DNA from: Paraburkholderia atlantica | GTDB taxonomy: Bacteria; Pseudomonadota; Gammaproteobacteria; Burkholderiales; Burkholderiaceae | Length of the DNA stretch: 64,000 nt | Direction of reading: 5' to 3' | Assembly: GCF_009362785.1 (NCBI RefSeq) | Contig: NZ_WHNQ01000004.1 | Span: 62,001-126,000, forward strand | In this document: piece by piece, positions 18,302-27,261 of the stretch | Layout: every line of letters starts with the position of its first letter | Position numbering within the stretch: position 1 is the first letter of the stretch | Translations under genes and position numbers: made by a program | Notes under the pieces: model-generated | Told to the model about the DNA's origin: nothing | The model's input: the letters and a program-made list of their open reading frames with translations, nothing else | Databases searched by the model: none

Positions 18302-19089
18302 TTCCGGACTCCTCGATCCGGCGCAGCAGTGTTCGTCCTCCACAAGAATTGCTCCGCGAACAGCCAGCCTGCCCAATGGGGCCGAGGAACGGGTCGATGC
18401 CAATGCGCTACTGCTGCGACGGGTCACCGAACTAAACAGATGAAGAATTACCGCGCTTGCAACCGATATTCGACGCGCTCCTGAAGCGTCGGCGGAATCG
18501 GCGGGCATAAGGCGGTTGTAAGTCTGCGTTGCGCAGCTTTTCGTCTTTCTTTTATAGGTCGCGCCCCCTGGAATTCAATCCAGGAGCTTCCAGCAGAGTG
18601 GTCAATTGCCCACACCGTTCGATAAACCGCATTCACTGACAAATTCAATGTGAACTAAGCGTGCTTTGCTCGCGCATTGCGTTATGATGTTGCTACAAAG
18701 CACAAAAAGCGAACCCGCACATCGACGAAAGTCCGGTGAAAGACGGACAGCGTGGAGTGACTCCATCCATTCGCAATCACTGCATCGAGACTAAGAGTTT
18801 TTCATAGCGAACGTCAGGCTTACCGGCCTCGTTCGCCGCGCTGCGACATGCTGAAATATTTGCTGATTGAGACTCTCGGTTTGAGGGTCGGTTGTTCCAG
18901 CGGCCGTCTTTGTCCGAGGCCGTATAGCAATTCAGGGAGCAACGTTTTTTAGCCCGGCACATGGCATTTCCGTCAATCGACAACCCCACCGCGAGGCGGC
19001 CCCATTCAGTCGGGCTCGACGCTTCGCAGCTTTTTCCCCGCAATCTGTCTTCGACAGTACGCTGCACGTTTTAGAAGGACAAATATCCT
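18302..19089. other. 790-base gap with inverted repeats, no supported gene
   Basis: No convincing gene. Features seen are an 8-bp inverted repeat GTGCTTTG (18661-18668) / CAAAGCAC (18696-18703) enclosing a TATGAT hexamer at 18683-18688, and two adjacent small hairpins at 18731-18765. A 96-codon frame on the minus strand (18777-19067) has no ribosome site or protein-like pattern and was not called. Confidence 0.45.
18731..18765. other. Two adjacent hairpins, possible structured RNA
   Basis: GTCCG-N8-CGGAC (18731-18748) is followed after four bases by TGGAG-N3-CTCCA (18753-18765). They lie about 45 bases downstream of the TATGAT hexamer and about 325 bases before the H-NS-like gene. I do not recognise a known riboswitch or sRNA class. 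Confidence 0.25.
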
Positions 19090-19416
19090 ATGGACGAAAG
19101 GAAGCGAGATAGCATGATTGCGTATCTCCGCCATCGCATGGAAGAGTTTGGTATCAGGCCAGAAGACCTTGCCGCGGCGCTGGCGACCGAGTCATTGGCC
19201 AAAAAGGCTGAGCGCTATCGCAATGCGACCGGAGACAGCTGGGATGGCAATGGCGAAATGCCGCAATGGTTGAAGCAGGCCATTAGTGCCGGCCAGAGCA
19301 TTGAGCATTTCGAATTGGCCGCAAAACCGGCGCCCGCACCCCAACCGAAAAAACAGGTCGACTGGTCGAATGACCCGTTCGCCGGCACGCGGCTCGCGCG
19401 CCCGAATAACCGCTAG
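19090..19416 (+). CDS. Short H-NS-family protein
   Basis: A 108-residue protein. The N-terminal part (MDERKRDSMIAYLRHRMEEFGIRPEDLAAAL) is short and helical. The middle (about residues 43-78: RYRNATGDSWDGNGEMPQWL, then GQSIEHFEL) matches the C-terminal DNA-binding motif of H-NS proteins (Y-R-N-x-x-G-x-x-W-x-G-x-G-x-x-P-x-W). The long coiled-coil oligomerisation region of full H-NS is absent, so it may act as a modulator. Pro-rich linker and a DWSNDPFAG tail follow. It sits in an AT-richer patch, the kind of DNA H-NS binds. Its stop codon overlaps the stop of the convergent phosphatase gene. Confidence 0.75.
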   Translation: MDERKRDSMIAYLRHRMEEFGIRPEDLAAALATESLAKKAERYRNATGDSWDGNGEMPQWLKQAISAGQSIEHFELAAKPAPAPQPKKQVDWSNDPFAGTRLARPNNR

Positions 19417-20051
19417 GTGCAGGCCGCCGCGCTCGAAGGCGCGGACACTATGGCTGTGGTTTCGAAACGAACCGCCGTGCCACGCACCGGTTTTGCGCCG
19501 CCGCTTGCCATATTCACGGTATTCGCGGCATTCACCGTATTCCCCGCATTGATGGCATTCGCCGGATCGACGATATTCGCGTGATTCGCGCGATTCGAGG
19601 CAGGCTGCGCATATTGCGGCAACTCGATAAACGCGCTGACCTGTCGCACGATCTGCCAGAAAGTCTTGTCGAAAAGACGGGCCTGCTCGTCAGCGGAGCC
19701 TTGGCCGCCCGCGAGCGGATCGGCAATGGTCCAATAGACGAACGCCGGCGCACCGGGAAATACCGGCGCATGCAGTCCGCCGACGGATTCGTCGAGCGCG
19801 ATCACGATATCCATGCGGGGCGCCCATTCGCCGGTGAATTCCAGCCAGCTTTTAGGGCTCAGCACCGCGCGCCCGGAAATGCCCGGCTGCAATTGCGCGA
19901 CCGCGAGTGGATGAAGCCGCGCGGCCGGTTCAGGGCCTGCGCTGAACGCCTCGAACCGGTGCCCCGCCAGTTCTCGAAGTAAAGCTTCTGCAATGATGCT
20001 GCGGATCGAATTATCGCGGCAGAGAAACAACACCTTATATTTTCTGGACAC
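19413..20051 (-). CDS. LMW-phosphatase/ArsC-like protein with repetitive tail
   Basis: A 212-residue protein. Residues 1-150 form a low-molecular-weight phosphotyrosine phosphatase/arsenate reductase fold: the P-loop C11-R-D-N-S-I-R17-S (CX5R), and the general-acid Asp in the IADPLAG loop. No further cysteines occur until the last residues, so the thioredoxin-linked Cys82/Cys89 relay of classical ArsC is missing; a glutathione-linked reductase or plain phosphatase is more likely. From about residue 150 the chain becomes an Asn/Ala repeat (ANAINAGNTVNAANTVN), well beyond the usual family length. Start is GTG 20051. No ars genes are adjacent. Confidence 0.75.
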   Translation of the reverse strand: MSRKYKVLFLCRDNSIRSIIAEALLRELAGHRFEAFSAGPEPAARLHPLAVAQLQPGISGRAVLSPKSWLEFTGEWAPRMDIVIALDESVGGLHAPVFPGAPAFVYWTIADPLAGGQGSADEQARLFDKTFWQIVRQVSAFIELPQYAQPASNRANHANIVDPANAINAGNTVNAANTVNMASGGAKPVRGTAVRFETTAIVSAPSSAAACT

Positions 20052-20415
20052 GCTTACCCCGTACCGATGTTCTTTTATTTAGCCTCTGGGCGGAATTGTG
20101 CCGCTCCAGTCTTGCGCCCCCGTGACACTACGGCGTCTTTTTTATTTGCGCCACGGGATTCGCGCCAGCTATCTCGAGTCCGGGGCACAGAGCACAACTT
20201 TGCGAACGATGGGCAGTGTACAGCGTCCTGCCCCCAGTTTCAGCACCCTTTTCAATATTAGTCAGATCAAGCGACGCGGCCGCCGTCCCACTGGTCCGGC
20301 TAGAACGGCTTTTCCGGTTCGCCGTCGGCTGCGGGCGTGGACGTGGCATAGGGTATACGCGGCCTGCGTCGCCTGGAAGAAGGTCGCGGGCGTCATCCCG
20401 GGTCGTTGCGACACG
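20052..20415. other. 364-base gap, no supported gene
   Basis: Between the ArsC-like and J-domain genes, which are both on the minus strand. Frames here are shadow-like. No tRNA cloverleaf, terminator or clear operator was recognised. Confidence 0.45.
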
Positions 20416-21117
20416 TCAGAATTTCAGGCCATTGAGGAACTGGAACCACAGGTTGCCGAGCGTGCCGGCCGGATGTATGTCGCCGGGGGTCTCATCGCGC
20501 TTCGCGTGGTTCGCGCGTTTGACATGCGGCGTGTCGTGAGAGGCGGTTTCTGAAGCCGCGCCGGTATCTTGCGCGGTTTTCGCCGGTTCCGGCTCGGCCG
20601 CCGCTTCCGCGCCCTTCGCCGCGTTGCCCGCGCGCTGGGCATTTTGCGCGGCGTCCGCCTCGTCGCGGCGCGCCGCCTGCAACGCCGCGACGCTGTCGGC
20701 GATCTGCGCGGCGCGCTGTGGTTCGCATTGCCGCCCGAGCAGCACGCCGAACAGCACGTCGCGATTGTGGCCCTGGTCCGCGAAGCGGATCGCGATCGAA
20801 ACCATTTCCGCATACGCGACTTCGTCGGCCGCGCGCGCCGCCGCCTCACGCTTCGCCTGCGCGCGTTGCCGACGCGTGTGCTGCGCCTCCCACTCGCGCA
20901 TCTGCTCGGCATAGACCGTGTCGTAGACCTTGCGCTGCTCGGCATCGGACAGGATCGCGTACGCGTCCTTGATTTCCTGGAACGCTGCGCGCGCCACGTC
21001 CTCGGCACCGTGATTACGATCCGGATGCCACTTCATCGCGGCTTTCCGATAGGCCCGCTTGATTTCGTCGTCGGTGGCGTGGGCGGGCACGCCGAGCGTG
21101 TCATACAGGGTTGCCAT
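20416..21117 (-). CDS. J-domain (DnaJ-like) protein
   Basis: A 233-residue type III J-protein. The N-terminal J-domain (about residues 1-65, ATLYDTLGVPAHATDDEIKRAYRKAAMKWHPDRNHG) has an intact HPD motif and should stimulate an Hsp70 ATPase. The rest is a charged Ala/Arg/Glu helix, a low-complexity Ala/Glu stretch and a short aromatic C-terminus (WFQFLNGLKF). There is no Gly/Phe region and no zinc finger, so it is not DnaJ itself. ATG 21117 was chosen because the J-domain starts there; the frame extends to 21165. No chaperone gene is adjacent. Confidence 0.88.
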   Translation of the reverse strand: MATLYDTLGVPAHATDDEIKRAYRKAAMKWHPDRNHGAEDVARAAFQEIKDAYAILSDAEQRKVYDTVYAEQMREWEAQHTRRQRAQAKREAAARAADEVAYAEMVSIAIRFADQGHNRDVLFGVLLGRQCEPQRAAQIADSVAALQAARRDEADAAQNAQRAGNAAKGAEAAAEPEPAKTAQDTGAASETASHDTPHVKRANHAKRDETPGDIHPAGTLGNLWFQFLNGLKF

Positions 21118-21623
21118 GCTGAGCTCGATCTCGCGGAAAATCACTGCGGGCATCGTAGCATGCAAAAACCGGCGTCATCGTGAAGTGGCTACCACGCAGG
21201 CGCATGCAACCGGCATTGCCGCAATGGCATAGCCGCGCATACCGGCCAACGACCCACGAAAAAAATGGCCCCACCACTTGCGTAGCGAGGCCGAGTCCCA
21301 TGTCTAAGGAGATGTCATGGAGGAGACGAGTCCATCATATCGTCAGGCCCGCAACCGCCCAACCAACGGTTCACCATATGCTTATCTGCCGCGCTCTCAC
21401 GTGCATTGCAGAGCGGCTCGGCGAGTTGTGGCCGGTCGGTTATATCGTTAGAACAAAAAGTCGCTTAGCCGTGTGGCGGCCGCTCATTAAGATGACACTT
21501 CAAAGTCCGGTTCGCTGCGGTCGGTCCATTCGCGGCCGTGCATGTGCGTTGCTAGCGCTGCATGAGTTCTGCATCAACCGCGCCGCCAACCACACCGTGA
21601 ACCGCAATCGAAGGAGCATTTCG
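21118..21623. other. 506-base gap with one doubtful small ORF
   Basis: A 44-codon frame at 21317-21451 (plus) has a good AAGGAGATGTC in front of its ATG, but its product (MEETSPSYRQ...) shows no recognisable pattern. No other gene or RNA was seen. Confidence 0.4.
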
Positions 21624-22328
21624 TTGAGCAGATCCGATCATTCCCGCCCGCCGCTCATCGTCGGTATCGGCGGTACGACGCGCGCGGCCTCGTCCACCGA
21701 GCGCGCGCTGGCCTTCGCGTTGCGCGGCGCCGAAGCCGCCGGCGCGCATACCCGCCTGTTCGGCGGCACTTTTCTGCATAGCCTGCCGCACTACGCGCCG
21801 GAACAGCCGGCTCGCACCGACGAACAGCGCGAGCTGATCGAAGCCGTGCGTCGCGCGGACGCGGTGATCATCGCGACACCCGGCTATCACGGCGGCGTGT
21901 CCGGGCTCGTGAAAAACGCGCTCGACACGCTCGAAGAATTGCGCGCCGACGAGCGCCCGTATCTGGATGGCCGCGCGGTGGGCTGCATCGTCACCGCCTA
22001 CGGCTGGCAGGCGGCAGGCTCCGTGCTGACGTCGCTGCGCTCGATCGTGCATGCGCTGCGTGGCTGGCCGACGCCGTTCGGTGCCGGCATCAACACGCTG
22101 GAGACGCGCTTCGATAGCGTCGACAGCTGCTCCGATCCGAAAGTGATCGAGCAACTGGCGACCGTCGGCCAGCAAGCCGCGCAGTTCGCGCTCGCGTTCA
22201 ATGCACAGCGTGCGCACGGCGCGCCCGCCGCGTCGAACCATTCGACCGCGAACCGGACATCCGCACCCAGCACCCCCACCTCGATCGCCGCGGACGGCCG
22301 TTCCGCGCGCGTCCTGCACGCGGTCTGA
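21624..22328 (+). CDS. NADPH-dependent FMN reductase family protein
   Basis: A 234-residue flavodoxin-fold protein. The flavin-phosphate loop is GIGGTTRAASSTERAL near the N-terminus, and the isoalloxazine-side motif is TPGYHGGVSGLVKNALD, as in NAD(P)H:FMN/quinone reductases of the SsuE/azoreductase type. The only start consistent with the fold is TTG 21624, which has AAGGAG seven bases before it; the frame is open upstream but has no fold-like sequence. The last ~40 residues are Thr/Ser/Ala-rich and look disordered. It likely supplies reduced flavin or reduces quinones. Standalone gene. Confidence 0.82.
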   Translation: MSRSDHSRPPLIVGIGGTTRAASSTERALAFALRGAEAAGAHTRLFGGTFLHSLPHYAPEQPARTDEQRELIEAVRRADAVIIATPGYHGGVSGLVKNALDTLEELRADERPYLDGRAVGCIVTAYGWQAAGSVLTSLRSIVHALRGWPTPFGAGINTLETRFDSVDSCSDPKVIEQLATVGQQAAQFALAFNAQRAHGAPAASNHSTANRTSAPSTPTSIAADGRSARVLHAV

Positions 22329-22648
22329 AATACTCTCCGGGCATCGTGACGCCGCCGCAATTGCGCGGCGCCACGCTTTGCGCCGAGCGACCGTGCGCCA
22401 CATAACAGACATCGCGACCCCGCTCGAATAGAGTCCCGAACACAGCGACTTTGATCCGATCCGGGCTTCTGATTACCACTCCCGCGCCGCGCTGATTTGC
22501 TTCCGACGAAAGATTGGTTCACCCGCTGCGCAGCGCGCCCTACGCTTGACCTTGCCCGCCGCTTCACTCACCTTCGGCAACGACGGGGCCGCGCCGCACG
22601 CATTGGTATTCCGCACGACACTCGCGGACACACAGACAAGTCAAGATC
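22329..22648. other. 320-base gap, nothing recognised
   Basis: No gene, RNA or clear terminator was recognised between the flavin reductase and the small gene at 22649. Frames here look like composition artefacts. Confidence 0.4.
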
Positions 22649-22864
22649 ATGAACTCACATATCCGCTATAAGGGCTACGAGGTCGAAGCGGCAACGCAAC
22701 TGCTCCCCAACGGATTATTCGCCGCCAATCTGACGATCGAGCAGCGCGACGAGAATACGCGCAAGGCTTATTCGTTCGACGCGCTCGACTACTTCTTCGA
22801 CGAAGAGCATGCGCTCGCCTATGCGTCCGACTGGGGACGCATGTGGATCGATAACCATCAATAA
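22649..22864 (+). CDS. Small hypothetical protein with Y-K-G-Y-E-V N-terminus
   Basis: A 71-residue soluble protein: MNSHIRYKGYEVEAATQ, a beta-like ANLTIEQRDE segment, then an acidic aromatic helix (YFFDEEHALAYASDWGRMWID). It shares the opening Y-K-G-Y-E block with the small gene at 454 and has a similar Ala-rich helix ending in ID, suggesting a common fold. There is no strong ribosome site, although AAGATC lies just before the ATG. Codon use and amino acid composition are protein-like. Function unknown. Confidence 0.6.
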   Translation: MNSHIRYKGYEVEAATQLLPNGLFAANLTIEQRDENTRKAYSFDALDYFFDEEHALAYASDWGRMWIDNHQ

Positions 22865-23056
22865 GCACATTCGATATCGATCGCAGCGAGCGCGACGCGT
22901 GTCGTGCATCGCCCGGCATCGGCTTTCAGGCGGATGTGCCAGAATAGCTGAACCCTTGCGTTCGCTGTCTGCCCGCGTGACCTGTCCGCTTCTTCGACGG
23001 ATGCACTCGAACCTCGCGCCGCCCGCGACGCATCCATCGATACGGAGACGCCGGTC

Positions 23057-24511
23057 ATGACATGGACCGTCGATGCACAACTCGCGCTCAGTGCGACACA
23101 AGCGGTCGAAGCGCTGCAATCCGGCCGGCTCAAAGCCGCCGACTATGTCGCAACCCTGCTCGCGCGCGCCGCCGCGCTCACGCAGCTGAACGCGCTCACC
23201 ACGCTCGACTTCCATGGCGCGCTCGCCGCCGCGCAGCGCATCGACGCATTGCCTCCAGCGGAACGGGCGCGACTGCCGCTTTGCGGCCTGCCGATAGTCG
23301 TCAAGGACAACATCAACACCGCGGGTCTGCCGACGACGGCCGGCACGCCCGCGCTCGCCGGCTTCGTGCCGACCACCAGCGCGCCATCGGTGCAACGCCT
23401 CGTCGACGCGGGCGCGGTCGTGCTCGGCAAGGCCAACATGCACGAGCTCGCGTTCGGCATCACGAGTACCAACCTGTCCGCGCACGCGGGGCCGGTGCGC
23501 AACCCGTACGATCCGTCGCTGATGCCGGGCGGCTCGTCGGGCGGCACCGCGGTGGCGATCGCCGCGCGCATCGCGCCCGCCGGACTCGGCACCGACACCG
23601 GCGGCTCCACCCGCATCCCGGCGGCGCTGACCGGCACCGCGGGCTTGCGTCCATCGGTCGGCAACGGCGGCGCCGAGCGGCGCTATCACGACCCGAACGC
23701 GGTCGTGCCGATCAGCCATACGCGCGACACCGTGGGCCCGATGGCGCGCAGCGTCGCGGACCTGGCGCTGCTCGACGGCGTGATCACCGGCGACGGCGCG
23801 TTGCCCGAGATTGCGCTCGATGGCTTGCGCATCGGCTTGCCCGCGCCACTGTGGGACGCTCTCGAACGACAGGTCGAAGACGTCGCGCGCGCCGCGTTGC
23901 ACAAGCTCGAAGCGGCGGGTGTCATGTTCGTGCCGGTCGCGATGACCGAGTTGGAGTACCTGAACGGAATGGTCGGCGGTCCGCTCGCCATTCACGAAGC
24001 GCGCGACGACGTGCTTGCGTGGCTCGTCGCGAATCAGGCGCCGGTGCAGACCGTCGCCGATCTGGCCGTGCGCATCGCGAGCCCCGACGTGCGCGCGATC
24101 TATGACGACGTGCTCGCAGACGTGCTCGGCTCGCACTACTCCGCCGCGCTCAACTACTGGCGACCGCGGCTGCAGAATTACGTCGCCGCGACGTTCGCGA
24201 ATGCCGGTCTCGATGCGTTGCTGTTTCCGACGACGCGCCTCGTCGCGGTGCCGATCGACGATCTGAACGGCTCGTCGACGGTCACGATCGACGGCGGTCC
24301 GCCGATCGATACGATGGAAGCGTTCCTGCGTAATACCGACCCGGCCAGCACATCCGGCATTCCGGGGCTGTCGCTGCCGGCGGGTATCAGCGCGAGCGGG
24401 CTGCCGGTCGGCCTCGAACTCGATGGACCGCTCGGCTCCGACAGGCGGCTGCTGGCCATCGGTGTTGCGATCGAACAGGTACTGGGAGCGTTGCCGGCGC
24501 CGGTGCTGTGA
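23057..24511 (+). CDS. Amidase-signature hydrolase
   Basis: A 484-residue amidase of the amidase-signature family. The catalytic Ser-Ser-Lys triad is in place: Lys83 in VVKDNIN, the cis-Ser in MPGGSSGG (about 160-161) and the nucleophile Ser184 in TGGSTRIPAA. Length and layout match indoleacetamide hydrolase and mandelamide amidase-like enzymes. The long middle region (about 270-400) determines substrate and gives no clear hint. Soluble, no signal peptide. It stands alone, so the amide substrate is not known; it is not GatA, which would be expected with GatB/C. Confidence 0.87.
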   Translation: MTWTVDAQLALSATQAVEALQSGRLKAADYVATLLARAAALTQLNALTTLDFHGALAAAQRIDALPPAERARLPLCGLPIVVKDNINTAGLPTTAGTPALAGFVPTTSAPSVQRLVDAGAVVLGKANMHELAFGITSTNLSAHAGPVRNPYDPSLMPGGSSGGTAVAIAARIAPAGLGTDTGGSTRIPAALTGTAGLRPSVGNGGAERRYHDPNAVVPISHTRDTVGPMARSVADLALLDGVITGDGALPEIALDGLRIGLPAPLWDALERQVEDVARAALHKLEAAGVMFVPVAMTELEYLNGMVGGPLAIHEARDDVLAWLVANQAPVQTVADLAVRIASPDVRAIYDDVLADVLGSHYSAALNYWRPRLQNYVAATFANAGLDALLFPTTRLVAVPIDDLNGSSTVTIDGGPPIDTMEAFLRNTDPASTSGIPGLSLPAGISASGLPVGLELDGPLGSDRRLLAIGVAIEQVLGALPAPVL

Positions 24512-24614
24512 AGCCCGTGTTTCACGCGTGCGCCATCCGGTTTGTGCTTTAATGCCTGCGCATTACAGCCTGCATTCCGACGCTTTCCCTGCCCGAACCC
24601 CACCCTAAGCGACG

Positions 24615-25403
24615 ATGACGAACCTCGCCACCGCCCTCTCAACTCGCGGCCTCGCGCGCCGCATCGTTCATTTGACCGCCTTGCTCGCGGTCGCTTTCGC
24701 GGTCAGCGCCTGTGCGCGCCTCGCGACGGTCGATTCCAACGCGCTGTGGAAGATCGTCGAGATCCGCTGCGTGCCGTCGCAGCAGGCCACCGGCACGCCG
24801 GGTCAATGCACGGTCGTCGATCTCGACAAGCGCTATGTCGTCCTGAAGGACATTCTCGGCCGCTCGCAGTTTCTGCTGATGCCGACCGATCGCATCACCG
24901 GCATCGAAAGTCCGCTGATTCTCGCACCCGATGCGAAGGACTACTGGAGCGACGCGTGGGATTCGCGCCATTACGTGCAGCAAGCGGTCAAACGTGAATT
25001 GCCCGACGATCAGCTCGGCCTCGAAATCAACTCCGAATACCGTCGCTCGCAAAACCAGCTGCATATCCATATCGACTGCATGCGACATGAAGTCAGTGCC
25101 GCGCTCGCCAGTCACGCTCACGACGCGCCCGGCGAATGGCGCTGGGCGACGCTCGATGGCGAGCGCTACAGGATCATGCGCGTGAGCTCGCTGAGCGGCG
25201 CCGACAACCCGTTCAGGATCGTCGCGCGCGACAATCCCGATCCGGCGACGATGGCCACGCAAACTATCCTCGTCACCGGCGCGGGACCATCGGCGGCTCG
25301 GGATGGCTGGCTGATCGTCAACAGCGGTATCGACATCGATGGCGGCAGCGGCACGGCCGAAGGGCTGCTCGATCACGCGTGCCGCGTGGCGGACGATCAT
25401 TGA
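24615..25403 (+). CDS. cdh: CDP-diacylglycerol diphosphatase
   Basis: A 262-residue protein of the Cdh family, which hydrolyses CDP-diacylglycerol to phosphatidate and CMP. The HIT-like active-site motif QLHIHIDC is present at about residues 149-156, with the family blocks CTVVDL, YVVLKD, LLMPTDRITGIES and YWSDAW. The N-terminus has a positively charged segment, a hydrophobic stretch and VSAC at residues 30-33, a plausible lipobox, so the protein is probably membrane-anchored. Its length is close to the E. coli enzyme (about 250). Standalone gene. Confidence 0.88.
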   Translation: MTNLATALSTRGLARRIVHLTALLAVAFAVSACARLATVDSNALWKIVEIRCVPSQQATGTPGQCTVVDLDKRYVVLKDILGRSQFLLMPTDRITGIESPLILAPDAKDYWSDAWDSRHYVQQAVKRELPDDQLGLEINSEYRRSQNQLHIHIDCMRHEVSAALASHAHDAPGEWRWATLDGERYRIMRVSSLSGADNPFRIVARDNPDPATMATQTILVTGAGPSAARDGWLIVNSGIDIDGGSGTAEGLLDHACRVADDH

Positions 25404-25562
25404 ACGCTTACCGGATACGCACTATCCGCGCCCGCTTTTCCACGATTGCGCAGATGCATTGCTCAATAAAATGGTTCGGGCGCACAGCGCCGCCCCGTAC
25501 GATCGGTCTGGACCTGCGAACTGAAACCGCGGGTTCGAACAGACATTCGGACCGATTCAACG

Positions 25563-26555
25563 ATGGCGATCTATCTCGACGACACCCAGCGCAACGATAT
25601 CGACCGTCTGGCCGCTAGCCGGACCTGGCGCACGCAATGGCCGACATGGGCGCTGATCGTCGCGATCTACGGTGGCTGGTTCGGCGTCGCCACCCACGCT
25701 CGTCTGCTGGGTCTGCCGCTGACGGCCACGCTGCTGGCCATCTTCGGCGCGTGGTACATGTCGCTGCAGCACGAGCTGCTGCACGGTCATCCGACGCGCT
25801 CGCGATTCGTCAACGCGCTGCTCGGTTTCGCGCCGCTCGCGGTGTGGTTCCCTTATCCGGTGTATCGCGAGTCGCATCTGCGGCATCACGACGATGCGCA
25901 TTTGACCGAGCCGGGCAGCGACCCGGAAAGCTATTTCGTTAGCGCAGCGCAGTGGCGACGCGCGGGCGCCGCGATGCGGGTGCTGCTGGTATTCCGCAAT
26001 ACGTTGATCGGTCGCTTGCTGGTCGGGCCGGCGTTTGCGATTGCCGCGACCGGTGCGCAGGCACTCGGCAAGATTCGCGACGGCGATTGGCGCGACCTGC
26101 CCGCATGGCTCGCGCATCTCGCCGCGCTGGTTGCACTCACTATGTGGTTGCAGCAGGTATGCGCGATACCGGCGTGGGTGTTTGTCGTCGGTGCCGGGTA
26201 TGGCTCGCTCGCGCTTGCATCGGTGCGTTCGTTTCATGAGCATCGGATGGCGCAGCTGCCCGCACATCGCACGGTGATCAATGAGGCGGGATGGCTGTGG
26301 CGGTTGCTGTTTCTCAATAACAACTACCATGCGGTGCATCACGATCTGCCGCATGTGCCGTGGTTTGCGATTCGAAAGATCTATCAGGCGTCGCGCCAGC
26401 AATACATAGAACGCTCCGGGGGCTTTCTCGTGAATGGATACAGCGAATGGCTGCAGCGCTATTCACTTGTTCCAATCGCCGATCCCGTTGGCGGTGTGCC
26501 GCAAGATCACGCCGACAGCGGCCTTGATTCCGCTGCCGGGCATCTGTCGATATGA
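25563..26555 (+). CDS. Membrane fatty-acid desaturase/hydroxylase
   Basis: A 330-residue di-iron membrane desaturase. All three histidine boxes are present: HELLHGH (about residue 76), HLRHH (about 104) and HAVHHD (about 258), separated by hydrophobic segments. FA_desaturase-family proteins of this size act on acyl chains, beta-carotenoids or alkanes; no electron-transfer partner gene is nearby, so the substrate is not assigned. ATG 25563 starts the conserved region. The last ~30 residues are poorly conserved. The gene ends just before the convergent SnoaL-like gene. Confidence 0.87.
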   Translation: MAIYLDDTQRNDIDRLAASRTWRTQWPTWALIVAIYGGWFGVATHARLLGLPLTATLLAIFGAWYMSLQHELLHGHPTRSRFVNALLGFAPLAVWFPYPVYRESHLRHHDDAHLTEPGSDPESYFVSAAQWRRAGAAMRVLLVFRNTLIGRLLVGPAFAIAATGAQALGKIRDGDWRDLPAWLAHLAALVALTMWLQQVCAIPAWVFVVGAGYGSLALASVRSFHEHRMAQLPAHRTVINEAGWLWRLLFLNNNYHAVHHDLPHVPWFAIRKIYQASRQQYIERSGGFLVNGYSEWLQRYSLVPIADPVGGVPQDHADSGLDSAAGHLSI

Positions 26556-26580
26556 GGCCCGCAAGCGGCCCGTCGTTACG

Positions 26581-27066
26581 CTATGGAGCGGGCCGAATGG
26601 GCGTGTTCTGCCCCGCCGCAACCCACCACACTCCGTCCCGGCGCACCAGTACGTAAAGGGCCATCTCGGAGAACGACGCCGAAAGGTCATCGGACGGTTC
26701 TACCACCTGTCCGTCCAGCCCGAGCGCTATGCGCCGAACCTGCGCGACGGCCACACCGGGAGCCGGCGCAAGAACATCGACGATCTCGAAGCGGGAAGCA
26801 TTGCCACCCTTTCCGGATCGCTTCAATCGCGCATGGATCGGATGCAGCTCCGCGTAGCCATGAACAGACGCGCCGAACGGGCTGCCCCACAAGATGTCCG
26901 CGGCAAAGTGGCGGTTCGACACGTCCGCGTCATGCTGGTCCCAGCCGGCCTGGAGTTCCTCGACGAAGCGCGCGACCGCATCGCTTGCCTGCCGCGTTGC
27001 GGATTCGTCGGCGCTCAGTGTCGGCCGGTTCGGTTGATGGCTGGCAGTCGTCGCGTGCGAAGTCAT
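26581..27066 (-). CDS. SnoaL-like (NTF2-fold) protein
   Basis: A 161-residue protein of the SnoaL/DUF4440 NTF2-like fold: a helical segment with FVEELQAGWDQHDADVSNRHFA, the DILWGSPFG strand, and a C-terminal sheet (LYVLVRRDGVWWVAAGQNTPIRP). Such proteins include small enzymes, binding proteins and SgcJ/EcaC-type proteins. ATG 27066 has GGAGATG upstream; a start at 27129 is also open. The first 25 residues are a Ser/Thr/His-rich, probably disordered leader. Role unknown. Confidence 0.75.
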   Translation of the reverse strand: MTSHATTASHQPNRPTLSADESATRQASDAVARFVEELQAGWDQHDADVSNRHFAADILWGSPFGASVHGYAELHPIHARLKRSGKGGNASRFEIVDVLAPAPGVAVAQVRRIALGLDGQVVEPSDDLSASFSEMALYVLVRRDGVWWVAAGQNTPIRPAP

Positions 27067-27261
27067 CGTGCATCTCCATTCGTCTGGTTCCTCAACAGAA
27101 AGGACAGAGGGCCGATGGGAATGTTCCACCTCTCACCCCGCAACGCACGGTTGATCGGTTGACTCTCTCGTAGTCGACAGGCGTTTCGAGGTCCGCTTTA
27201 TGCTGTTCAATCTCCAAGCTCGGGAATCGCCCATTTTCGATTTGAACAAGGAGATAGGGTC

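Noticed and set aside
18777..19067. 96-codon minus-strand ORF in the gap before the H-NS-like gene
   Set aside because: No ribosome site, mixed composition without hydrophobic core pattern.
20100..20220. Possible tRNA-like segment
   Set aside because: A T-loop-like string is present, but no acceptor or anticodon stems pair.
21317..21451. 44-codon ORF with a good ribosome site
   Set aside because: No recognisable sequence pattern; too short to support from one sequence.
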